Origin: Calditrichota bacterium
GTDB taxonomy: Bacteria > Electryoneota > RPQS01
Reading direction: 5' to 3'
DNA: 5,333 nt
Assembly: GCA_020057985.1 (NCBI GenBank)
Contig: JAGVEU010000475.1
Span: 1-5,333 of the forward strand
Positions 1 to 5,333 of the stretch are shown piece after piece. Numbering within the stretch: the first letter of the stretch is position 1; every line of letters starts with the position of its first letter. A program made the position numbers and the translations under genes. The notes under the pieces were generated by a model. That model ran no database searches. It was not told where the DNA came from and saw only the letters and a program-made list of their open reading frames with translations.

Positions 1-20
1 GGACAGGGTCCAGAATGACA
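1..20. repeat. Possible truncated intergenic inverted repeat at left edge
   Basis: The first 20 bases read GGAC-AGG-GTCC followed by AGAATGACA. The 4-bp stem visible in the window could continue leftward if the preceding bases are ATTCT, giving an ATTCTGGAC/GTCCAGAAT hairpin. The CAGAATGACA end is reminiscent of short dispersed intergenic repeats seen in several bacterial groups. Only half is present, so this is tentative. Confidence 0.25.
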
Positions 21-30
21 ATCACAAAAG

Positions 31-58
31 AACGGGGTGGCTGTATAGCCACCCCGTT
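31..58 (-). terminator. Rho-independent terminator of the large gene
   Basis: A perfect 12-bp inverted repeat has arms 31-42 (AACGGGGTGGCT) and 47-58 around a GTAT loop. It begins 24 bases past the stop codon. On the minus strand the 3' arm continues into TTCTTTTGTG, a short T-rich tract. On the plus strand it is followed by TGCG, so it acts for the minus-strand gene. Confidence 0.88.
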
Positions 59-82
59 TGCGTAAAGAAGGTGTCAGATTGC

Positions 83-3000
83 TTATGGACTCGACGCGGT
101 AACCTGATAGAAGTACTTTGGCGCCGGTATCGGATACCCTGCAACAATGGGATCAACATACGTGGTATCTGTGGTCGTGCCGATCAACGTGGCCGGTGAG
201 ATCGTGACGGCAGTCGTTGTATCGCGATAGACATAATAGGTCAAAGCCGCCCATACCGGTCGCCACCAGAGTTTCACATGGGTCGCTTGCCAATTGAAAG
301 TCTGCGGCCAGACCACAAGATCGTGCGGCGGAGTAACAAGGATATAGTCTTCCACTTCGCCAAGGAAGTCGTAGTCAAAGGTCCCGCAGATCATTTGCGG
401 ACACGCTTGCTGATCTATCTTGCCAAAGCCATATCGGCCGACAGGTTGCGACGTGAGCCGCCAGCGATACAGATCAGCGATCTCCTCCACATCCGCAGTC
501 CCGGGCTTGAGGAAGCTGAAATCATAACTTCCCGGCCAGACCTGCACGTCCCGCACAATCCACTCCGAAGCGAATCCGACAGGACACTCGAAGTCGTCAC
601 AGAAGTCTCCGTCGAAGTTGCCGTCACACCAGCCATTCAACCACAGACACCCGCAGCATTCTTCGACATAGTACCCATAATTCTGGCCTCCGGTAACGGT
701 CACTGTCACACGCTGAGTTGCGCAAATCGCTCCGTTAGGATTGTGATAAACCACACCGTCATCGCAAGTATCGCGGTTCAGAGTAAGCGGGACGAACTCT
801 CCGGTGATGCACGGTCCCAGCCAGGCGATTCCGCTGAGTTCATGACCCGGATTCCCCGGTAAAGTCGGATAATTGCAGCTGGGTAGATCACCCAAGTCGC
901 TAAATTCCGTATGCTGAATGTGGCAGCAACAAGTCACTTCAATCCAGTAGTCACCGGCATCCAGCGGGTTAAAGCCCTCTATCAAGAGATAATAGACACC
1001 GGGCTGAAGCAGAATACAGTCAATGTAAGACAACATGCTATTGCCAGAGGGACAACCATCGTCATTTTCCGCAAAATGCACGGGGGAACAGCAGCGCGGA
1101 TCAAGGTAAAGATAGCTATTCCAATTGAGACTTGATTGGCACATGTCAAACCTGAATTCACAGGCTTGCTGAACATGCAGTTCCCAAATTTGATCCTGAC
1201 TGGGACGGGTATTGCAATCATTTCCGGCTCCGATGGTTGAACCGGACAAGTACATCGGGCCATAGCAGCAATCCAGAACGACGGAGAAATCCGCGACGCA
1301 TGGCTCACACGCGGGCGGATTGTCACAGGGCAGATCGTCATGCCAATATCCGATCTTGAACTTGCCGACTTCATACCAGAATGCGCCGTGTACAAGGATA
1401 TAATACTCTTCTCCGGGTCGTGTGCACCATGAAACGAGCGACGTCATTCCGCAAATAGGAATATTGAAATTGTCATTGGCAGAGATGCAAACGAGAGTGT
1501 CGCAACTATGACAAAAGACTGATAGCTTCGTGTCAAAGTCTGTATACTGATCGCAGGTTGTTACGGTCATGGTATTGCCGTTGCCAATAATCTTATACCA
1601 GACGCCGGGAGCAACTTGCGCTTCACCGGCACACACCGGCGTATTGTCCAGAGTGGCGCCGATGGTCCAGCCCGCTACCCACTGCCCGCCATTTGATGGA
1701 TTCGGCAACAGAATGGCAACGTTGCACGAATCATTCGGCGGCGGGATTCCGGGACAGTGCGCCGACGGACACTCTTCATTCGGTGTGATATTCAAGATGT
1801 AGTGTCCCTTCGCATTCGGGCCGTTGCCGTCCACGATAATGTAGTAGGTTTGGTTGCCCATGAGCACGACTCGTTCACAGCAACTTTGCAGACCGTCTAT
1901 GGGACACGGATAGTCATTATTGCAGCAGATCTCCTGACCGCCATAAGTCGGACAATCCAACCACACGTGAATGACCGTATCAAAGTAAGAACCGCACAGT
2001 GAAACGTTCACAACTTCCGTATGGGACGGAGTGTACTTATAAACACGGTCATTTCCACCGGGCTCGGCGCAGGAAGGCTGATAATTGTCTGCATACCACC
2101 ACGTGGTGCCTTCATCACAGAACGGAATCGAAGGGATACGAATCGCATCTTCACAACTATCGCCGGTGGCCACGCAGTTCGGCGGATTGGAGCACGGAAT
2201 TCCGTCGTCCCACCAGCCGAGTCTGAAGTTACCGACTTCGTACCACTGCGCACCATGAACGAGCACATAATACTCCTCGCCGGCTCGCGAACACCAGTCC
2301 ACTTTCGAGGTCATGCCGCATACAGGAATGTTGAAATTGTCATTGGCAGAGACACAAATCAGATCCTCGCAACTGCCGCAGAACACAGTGATCTTGGTAT
2401 CGTAATCCGTGTAGGGATCGCAGGTTGTAACGGTCATCGTGTTGCCCGTGCCGATGATCTTATACCACACTCCGGGTGCAACCTGAGACTCACCTGCGCA
2501 GACCGAAGTGTTATCCAAGGTTGCGCCAATCGTCCAACCTGACACCCATTGCGGGGTTGCGCCGGGTGGAAGCAACAGAGCATTTTGACACAGATCATTC
2601 GGCGGCGGAATGCCCGGACAATGTGCGGAAGGACAAGTAGAGCCTTGCGTGATGTTCAGGATATAATGTCCCGCGGCATTCGCTCCATTGCCGTCCACGA
2701 TGATATAGTAGGTTGTATAGGCCTGCAAGATCACATTCGGACAACAGCTTTGCAGGCCGTTGATATCGCATTGGAAATCATTGTTGCAGCAAATCAACTG
2801 GCCGCCCGCATCGGGACAGTCCATCCAGATATGGAGGATCGTATCAAAGTACGAGCCGCACAGCGAAATCGTGACCTGCTCCGAGTAGGTCAACCGTATC
2901 TTGTAGACACGATCCCGTCCGCCCGCAATGAAGCCACACGGTGGCATGTAGTTGTCCGCAGACCACCAGGTCGTACCTTCAGTGCAATAGGGAATCGCGG

Positions 3001-4930
3001 GAATGTTGATCGCATCCGCGCAACTGTCGCCCGTGGACGTGCACACCGGAGGATCTGTGCAGGTCGTGGCATCCTCCCACCAGTCAAGTTGGAAGTTTCC
3101 CACGATACCTGCCAGACCGTGAACGAGGATGTAATAGTCACGGCCCGGTTCCGTACACCAGATCACTTCGGACATTGGCGGACACGGAAGCAAGTCATCA
3201 TTGCCGGTGACACAGGTTAGACCGTCGCAGTCCCCGCAGTAAACCGAGAGCCTTGTATCATAGCCGATGCATTCCGTATATTCGTTGCAGGTCGTCATCC
3301 AGACGCGATGGCCATCTCCCGTGAGCTTGTACCAAACGCCGGAGCCCGCATCTGCGACGACACAGAAGGGAGCATTGTCCTGCGATGCGCCGATGGTGCT
3401 GCCGCGTATGGACTGAGGAACGACGCCGGCTTGTGTCAGCATAATCGCGTCATTGCAGTGATCGTTGGGCGGCGGAGAGGGGATCAGACAAGGCGGAGCG
3501 GACGAACAGGTCATATTATCCGACATCACATCCATCTCAAAATTGCCGCTTGCATTGCCATTGCCGTGAACGAGAATGTAGTATTGTTCACCGGCGACCG
3601 AACACCAACTCACCTGTGACAGTCCACCGGGGAACATGCAACCAGCCCAGTCATTGTTGCCGTCCACGCAACTCAGGTTCGTACACGTATTGCAGTAAAC
3701 GGAGAGCTTCGTATCCCACCAGACCCCGCCGGACGTGTTGGCACTGCACGTGCTGATCGTGTACGTTGTGCCATTGCCGACAATCGCATACCACACACCC
3801 GGCGCCGTATTGGCCGTGACGCAGCATGGAGCGTTGTCCCAAGTCGCGCCGATAGTTGTTCCCAGCACCGAATAGGGACTAACGGGTGTCGTCAATTGAA
3901 TTGCATTCACACAGAGATCATTCGATGGCGTCAGTGTGCAAACAGGAGGAGTGGTGCAGGGCAGGCCGTCAGTCCAGTAACCAAGCCGGAATTTTCCGAC
4001 CTCCCAACTCTGTGCGCCGTGTACCAGAATCATATATTCACGGTCTGCCTCGGTGCACCAACTCACTAACGAGGTGTATCCGCAGACGGGGATATTGAAA
4101 TTGTCGTTGGCCGTCACGCAGATAAGGTCATCGCACGTATTGCAGAACACAGACAGCTTGGTGTCGTAGTCCGTTTGCATGTCGCAGGTCGTAACCGTAA
4201 TGGTTTCGCCGTTGCCAGTGACTTTGTACCACACGCCGGGAGCAACCTGCGATTCACCGGCGCATACGGGCGTAATTTCCAATGTGGCGCCAATCGAGTA
4301 GCCGTTTATCCATTGTGCCGCAGGATTCGGATTGGGCAGATTGATGCGGTTGGCGCAGAGATCATTGGGGGGGGGCGTTCCGGTGCAATGAACGTCATAG
4401 CAGGTTGACGTGTTCTGCACGACATTCAGGATGTAATGCCCGGCAGCAGCGAAGCCTGCTCCATCCACAATGATGTAGTAATACTGCCCGATCGGCAGTA
4501 CCGGAAGTGAGACGCTCTGACAACAGCTTGCGGTGCCGTTGGGAGCGCAGGATGTGTTGTCATTGCAGCACACGATGCTGCCGCCTTGATTCGGACAGCC
4601 CCGCCAGACATGCAGAATCGTGTTGAAGTACGAACCGCACAGGGAGATGGTGACCGTTTGAGCCAGCAGATTATGATAGCGGTAAACAACATCGCGCCCT
4701 CCCGACGGTCCGCAGGGGGGCGTATAATTGTCGGCGTACCAATACGTTGTTCCTTCATCGCAGTACGGCAGACTGAGGATCACGGTAGCATTGGCGCAAC
4801 TGTCGCCGCCCTGATCCAGCGAGCCGCGATATTCAGGATTGAGAAAATCGGGGATTTGGGAATCCTCTCCGGCGAACACATTCAGAGCAAATGCTGCCGG
4901 CATTAAACAAACAAATAAAATCCACTTCAT
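83..4930 (-). CDS. Large secreted Cys-rich modular repeat protein with GEVED and FN3-like C-terminal domains
   Basis: This 1615-residue protein has no recognisable enzyme domain. Residues 1-20 form a signal peptide with cleavage likely after VFA-20. Then come module A1 (42-186), B1 (187-334), B2 (335-486), B3 (487-633), A2 (634-775), B4 (776-922), A3 (923-1063), B5 (1064-1210), divergent module C (1211-1343), a GEVED-type domain (1344-1531) and an FN3-like domain (1532-1615). A modules share GDSC, SLCGSYF(D/N)T, a CCN(N/D) pair and YYIIVDG...GHYILN. B modules share PPND.C, GVWYK, TTC, (Y/F)DTKLSVFC..C, ANDN and EYYILVHG. Both patterns resemble PPC-like beta-sandwich domains. The start is fixed by an AGGAGG site 8 bases upstream and by the signal peptide directly after it; the stop is TAA at 83-85. 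A strong promoter and a terminator flank it, so it is probably monocistronic. No membrane anchor, LPXTG motif or lipobox is visible. Extracellular localisation is well supported; an adhesive or structural role is inference only. Confidence 0.95.
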   Translation of the reverse strand: MKWILFVCLMPAAFALNVFAGEDSQIPDFLNPEYRGSLDQGGDSCANATVILSLPYCDEGTTYWYADNYTPPCGPSGGRDVVYRYHNLLAQTVTISLCGSYFNTILHVWRGCPNQGGSIVCCNDNTSCAPNGTASCCQSVSLPVLPIGQYYYIIVDGAGFAAAGHYILNVVQNTSTCYDVHCTGTPPPNDLCANRINLPNPNPAAQWINGYSIGATLEITPVCAGESQVAPGVWYKVTGNGETITVTTCDMQTDYDTKLSVFCNTCDDLICVTANDNFNIPVCGYTSLVSWCTEADREYMILVHGAQSWEVGKFRLGYWTDGLPCTTPPVCTLTPSNDLCVNAIQLTTPVSPYSVLGTTIGATWDNAPCCVTANTAPGVWYAIVGNGTTYTISTCSANTSGGVWWDTKLSVYCNTCTNLSCVDGNNDWAGCMFPGGLSQVSWCSVAGEQYYILVHGNGNASGNFEMDVMSDNMTCSSAPPCLIPSPPPNDHCNDAIMLTQAGVVPQSIRGSTIGASQDNAPFCVVADAGSGVWYKLTGDGHRVWMTTCNEYTECIGYDTRLSVYCGDCDGLTCVTGNDDLLPCPPMSEVIWCTEPGRDYYILVHGLAGIVGNFQLDWWEDATTCTDPPVCTSTGDSCADAINIPAIPYCTEGTTWWSADNYMPPCGFIAGGRDRVYKIRLTYSEQVTISLCGSYFDTILHIWMDCPDAGGQLICCNNDFQCDINGLQSCCPNVILQAYTTYYIIVDGNGANAAGHYILNITQGSTCPSAHCPGIPPPNDLCQNALLLPPGATPQWVSGWTIGATLDNTSVCAGESQVAPGVWYKIIGTGNTMTVTTCDPYTDYDTKITVFCGSCEDLICVSANDNFNIPVCGMTSKVDWCSRAGEEYYVLVHGAQWYEVGNFRLGWWDDGIPCSNPPNCVATGDSCEDAIRIPSIPFCDEGTTWWYADNYQPSCAEPGGNDRVYKYTPSHTEVVNVSLCGSYFDTVIHVWLDCPTYGGQEICCNNDYPCPIDGLQSCCERVVLMGNQTYYIIVDGNGPNAKGHYILNITPNEECPSAHCPGIPPPNDSCNVAILLPNPSNGGQWVAGWTIGATLDNTPVCAGEAQVAPGVWYKIIGNGNTMTVTTCDQYTDFDTKLSVFCHSCDTLVCISANDNFNIPICGMTSLVSWCTRPGEEYYILVHGAFWYEVGKFKIGYWHDDLPCDNPPACEPCVADFSVVLDCCYGPMYLSGSTIGAGNDCNTRPSQDQIWELHVQQACEFRFDMCQSSLNWNSYLYLDPRCCSPVHFAENDDGCPSGNSMLSYIDCILLQPGVYYLLIEGFNPLDAGDYWIEVTCCCHIQHTEFSDLGDLPSCNYPTLPGNPGHELSGIAWLGPCITGEFVPLTLNRDTCDDGVVYHNPNGAICATQRVTVTVTGGQNYGYYVEECCGCLWLNGWCDGNFDGDFCDDFECPVGFASEWIVRDVQVWPGSYDFSFLKPGTADVEEIADLYRWRLTSQPVGRYGFGKIDQQACPQMICGTFDYDFLGEVEDYILVTPPHDLVVWPQTFNWQATHVKLWWRPVWAALTYYVYRDTTTAVTISPATLIGTTTDTTYVDPIVAGYPIPAPKYFYQVTASSP
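86..337 (-). other. C-terminal fibronectin-III-like domain (residues 1532-1615)
   Basis: The pattern VKLWWRPVWAALTYYVYRD...LIGTTTDTTYVD...KYFYQVTASSP matches the usual FN3 strand signature, with a W near the start, a YxVYR strand, a TTxTxYxD strand and a final YxVxA strand. It contains no cysteines, unlike every other folded part of the protein. It ends at the last residue, so no separate C-terminal sorting domain follows it. The FN3-like fold is a motif-based inference. Confidence 0.72.
338..901 (-). other. GEVED-type domain (residues 1344-1531)
   Basis: The hallmark sequence landmarks of the GEVED domain family appear in order: SDLGDLP (1344-1350), a NPGHE then AWLG segment (1360-1372), DDGV (1390-1393), an acidic loop LWLNGWCDGNFDGDFCDD (1429-1446), and the closing GEVEDY (1524-1529). 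The acidic loop corresponds to the family's W-I-D-x-N-x-D-G-D-F type stretch and could bind calcium. The family occurs in secreted, multi-domain bacterial proteins; its molecular role is not defined. Unusually, this copy has about 12 cysteines, matching the Cys-rich style of the upstream modules. Confidence 0.82.
902..1300 (-). repeat. Module C (residues 1211-1343), divergent PPC-like module
   Basis: This segment keeps the outline of the A/B fold in degenerate form: a STIGAG strand, FRFDMCQSSLNWNSYLYL in the place of the TTC..YDTKLSVF strands, an ENDDGC turn, and LQPGVYYLLIEG...GDYWIEV as the terminal strands. It has about 13 cysteines, including CC at 1221-1222 and 1280-1281 and a run of three at 1334-1336. 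I read it as a distant relative of A and B that caps the repeat array. Membership in the same fold is an inference from motif order. Confidence 0.65.
1301..2164 (-). repeat. Repeat unit 3: modules A3-B5 (residues 923-1210)
   Basis: This unit of 288 residues follows unit 2 with no spacer; the GDSC of A3 directly succeeds the CVAT end of B4. A3 (923-1063) has 12 cysteines at the same spacings and shares GTTWWYADNY, SLCGSYFDT, ICCNNDY, LQSCC, YYIIVDGNG and CPSAHCPGIP with A2. B5 (1064-1210) keeps the 10-cysteine pattern. At the DNA level some short stretches are identical between the units; for example the 22 bases at 1464-1485 match 2331-2352 (the NDNFN coding segment). Most of the unit has diverged at the nucleotide level. 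Confidence 0.88.
2165..3031 (-). repeat. Repeat unit 2: modules A2-B4 (residues 634-922)
   Basis: This unit of 289 residues is the first of two tandem, closely related A-B pairs. A2 (634-775) has the conserved 12 cysteines and motifs GTTWWSADNY, SLCGSYFDT, LICCNND, LQSCC and YYIIVDGNG. B4 (776-922) has the conserved 10 cysteines and motifs AGESQVAPGVWYK, TDYDTK, SANDNFN, EYYVLVHG and EVGNFRLGWW. It aligns along its whole length with unit 3. In the B module, from the shared QWV.GWTIGATLDNT onward, about three quarters of residues match by eye. Confidence 0.88.
3032..3472 (-). repeat. Module B3 (residues 487-633), divergent unpaired B-type
   Basis: B3 starts with PPND.C and carries STIGASQDNAPFC, GVWYKLTG, MTTC, YDTRLSVYCGDC, GNDD, WC and DYYILVHG. 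Like B2 it lacks the AGESQ segment. It has 11 cysteines, with an extra one at 554 just before the YDTRLS strand. The sequence around DNAP.C and the shorter region after ND.D make it closer in style to B2 than to B1, B4 and B5. That suggests B2 and B3 form their own subfamily. Confidence 0.8.
3473..3928 (-). repeat. Module B2 (residues 335-486), divergent unpaired B-type
   Basis: B2 begins with PSND.C and keeps the B skeleton: TIGAT, APGVWY, STC, WDTKLSVYCNTC, NND, WC and YYILVHG. It lacks the AGESQ segment of B1, B4 and B5, has a Cys-Cys pair at 369-370, and carries an insertion around GGVWW before the DTKLS strand. It has 11 cysteines rather than 10. It follows B1 directly with no A module between, which breaks the A-B alternation. 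Confidence 0.8.
3929..4807 (-). repeat. Repeat unit 1: modules A1-B1 (residues 42-334)
   Basis: This is the first of three A-B pairs. A1 (42-186) has 12 cysteines (45, 57, 73, 98, 112, 121, 122, 128, 136, 137, 177, 182), including two adjacent pairs. It shows the core motifs SLCGSYFNT and YYIIVDG. B1 (187-334) starts with PPND and has 10 cysteines (192, 223, 249, 263, 266, 271, 283, 292, 325, 331), with the motifs CAGESQVAPGVWYK, TDYDTKLSVFC and TANDNFN. The A-B junction codes for three prolines on a run of nine C (plus-strand G at 4367-4375). Relative to units 2 and 3 this copy is the more diverged. It is followed by two B-type modules with no A between them. Confidence 0.85.
4871..4930 (-). 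other. Signal peptide (residues 1-20)
   Basis: The N-terminus has one lysine at position 2, then an uninterrupted hydrophobic stretch (WILFVCLMPAAFALNVFA). It ends in V-F-A followed by G-E-D-S, a good signal peptidase I site. Cys8 sits inside the hydrophobic core but its context (LFVC followed by L) does not fit a lipobox, so a lipoprotein is unlikely. The mature protein would begin at Gly21. Residues 21-41 are a short acidic linker before the first module. Confidence 0.9.
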
Positions 4931-5116
4931 CTTGCCAACCTCCTGAGTTTTAATTCACAAAGACGAACAATGAGTATAAAAGGAAAATCGAGAAATTCGA
5001 TACGAGGTGCACCATCAGTTCAAGATGGCGGAAGGGAAATCGGGCTGGGGCGCGGGAAAATGCTTGGGATGTAGGTCATACCCCGACGCGAGACCTCGGG
5101 AAGCTTGACCGATGAC
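4931..5116 (-). promoter_or_regulatory. Long 5' leader with potential hairpins
   Basis: The predicted untranslated leader is about 185 bases. It can form: (1) a two-helix structure right after the start site, with outer arms at 5074-5078 and 5106-5110 (GGTCA/TGACC) and inner arms at 5082-5086 and 5096-5100 (CCCGA/TCGGG); (2) a 5-bp hairpin with arms 5012-5016 and 5024-5028 (CCATC/GATGG); (3) a weak 5-bp hairpin with arms 4987-4991 and 4997-5001 (ATCGA/TCGAT), followed on the transcript by a T-rich tract. None matches a riboswitch or leader class that I recognise. Structure is visible; regulatory function is speculative. Confidence 0.4.
4939..4944 (-). promoter_or_regulatory. Ribosome binding site AGGAGG
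   Basis: On the minus strand AGGAGG is followed by TTGGCAAG and then the ATG at 4930-4928, a spacing of 8 bases. This is a full-strength Shine-Dalgarno site and settles the start codon. Confidence 0.92.
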
Positions 5117-5121
5117 TGTAT

Positions 5122-5150
5122 AGTATAACGCTCCTGTGCGCCATTGTCAA
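5122..5150 (-). promoter_or_regulatory. Sigma70-type promoter: TTGACA-17-TATACT
   Basis: On the minus strand the -35 box TTGACA (plus 5145-5150) matches consensus perfectly. The -10 box TATACT (plus 5122-5127) matches at five of six positions, and the spacer is exactly 17 bases. Transcription would start near 5115-5117, leaving a leader of about 185 bases before the ATG. No obvious operator or A/T-rich upstream element is visible. Strong constitutive activity is inferred from consensus match only. Confidence 0.83.
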
Positions 5151-5296
5151 GATCAAAGGGACAGGCGGCAAAGATTTTAGTGTAACAACTTCACAAGCAA
5201 GTGCCCGTCTTTCGGTAGTTTACAGAAAGTCATTTTATACACCGCTGTCCACAAAGGGGGAAGAGAGGCATGGTGTTTCTGACGGGGTGAAACAAT
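5151..5296. other. Intergenic DNA upstream of the promoter, no gene seen
   Basis: I see no open reading frame with a ribosome binding site, no tRNA and no clear protein-binding palindrome here. The only structure is a weak inverted repeat, CTTTC...GAAAG, near 5209-5229. Together with the leader and promoter this makes a gene-free stretch of about 400 bases. Confidence 0.6.
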
Positions 5297-5320
5297 AGGG
5301 GTCGCACAAGAGCGACCCCT
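5297..5320 (-). terminator. Probable terminator of an adjacent gene beyond the right edge
   Basis: A perfect 9-bp inverted repeat has arms 5297-5305 (AGGGGTCGC) and 5312-5320 with a 6-base loop. On the minus strand it is followed by ATTGTTTC, which is moderately T-rich; on the plus strand by TCTCGTGG. It resembles the hairpin at 31-58 in its GGGGT-rich stem. No plus-strand gene precedes it in the window. The simplest reading is that it ends a minus-strand gene whose stop lies just past 5333. The orientation is an inference. Confidence 0.62.
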
Positions 5321-5333
5321 TCTCGTGGTGGCA

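Noticed and set aside
593..623. Acidic loop DGNFDGDFCDD as a dockerin or EF-hand
   Set aside because: It fits the internal W...DGDF stretch of GEVED domains, there is only one copy, and the dockerin position-12 residue and second repeat are missing.
278..862. 194-codon plus-strand open frame opposite the GEVED coding region
   Set aside because: No ribosome binding site, no recognisable domain and no signal peptide. It lies fully antisense to a well-supported gene and reads as a compositional shadow.
2021..3220. Two long plus-strand open frames (2021-2542, 2549-3220) opposite the repeat modules
   Set aside because: Their sequences are mirror images of the repeated modules and share the same internal periodicity. 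They have no start signals and no family features.
1301..4807. Long-period repetition as a possible CRISPR array
   Set aside because: The periodicity is hundreds of bases, in frame and degenerate at the DNA level. It is a protein-module repeat, with no short identical repeats or spacers.
4973..4978. A second -10-like TATACT on the minus strand, about 43 bases from the ATG
   Set aside because: No acceptable -35 box at 16-18 bases upstream and no extended -10 TG. It could be a minor start, but the promoter at 5122-5150 is far better.
4970..5074. 34-codon plus-strand frame starting MSIKGKSRNS in the intergenic region
   Set aside because: No Shine-Dalgarno site and no promoter oriented toward it. 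It lies antisense to the leader of the large gene, and its composition is that of non-coding DNA.
5074..5110. Nested hairpin near the transcription start as a terminator
   Set aside because: The structure is followed on the transcript by TACATCCC, with no T-tract.

Overview
The window holds one complete protein-coding gene. It lies on the minus strand and fills 83-4930. The 5' intergenic region (4931-5333) and a short 3' flank (1-82) sit on either side. The gene encodes a 1615-residue secreted, strongly repetitive, cysteine-rich modular protein. It has every sign of being a stand-alone transcription unit: a near-consensus sigma70-type promoter (TTGACA, 17 bp, TATACT) about 190 bases upstream, a strong AGGAGG ribosome binding site, and a perfect 12-bp hairpin with a T-rich tract just after the stop codon.

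Read from the N-terminus, the protein is: signal peptide; a short linker; module A1; modules B1, B2 and B3; A2-B4; A3-B5; a divergent module C; a GEVED-type domain; and a C-terminal fibronectin-III-like domain. A and B are two related beta-sandwich-like module types that resemble bacterial pre-peptidase C-terminal (PPC-like) domains. Each A module carries 12 cysteines at conserved positions, and each A-paired B module carries 10. By hand count the mature protein has about 113 cysteines (about 7%). No catalytic domain is visible. A large disulfide-stabilised extracellular, adhesive or structural protein is the best inference; its actual function is unknown.

Organism: the signal peptide, Shine-Dalgarno site and promoter are bacterial. 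Very large secreted proteins built from Cys-rich PPC-like repeats plus a GEVED domain and a terminal FN3-like domain are, in my knowledge, typical of the Bacteroidetes/FCB superphylum and of uncultured relatives known from metagenomes (Zixibacteria-, Eisenbacteria- or KSB1-like lineages). This assignment is an inference from architecture and is not certain.

A second hairpin at the right edge (5297-5320) looks like the terminator of another minus-strand gene lying just beyond the window. The left edge begins inside what may be a dispersed intergenic inverted repeat. The long plus-strand open frames inside the gene are shadows of its biased codon and residue composition.
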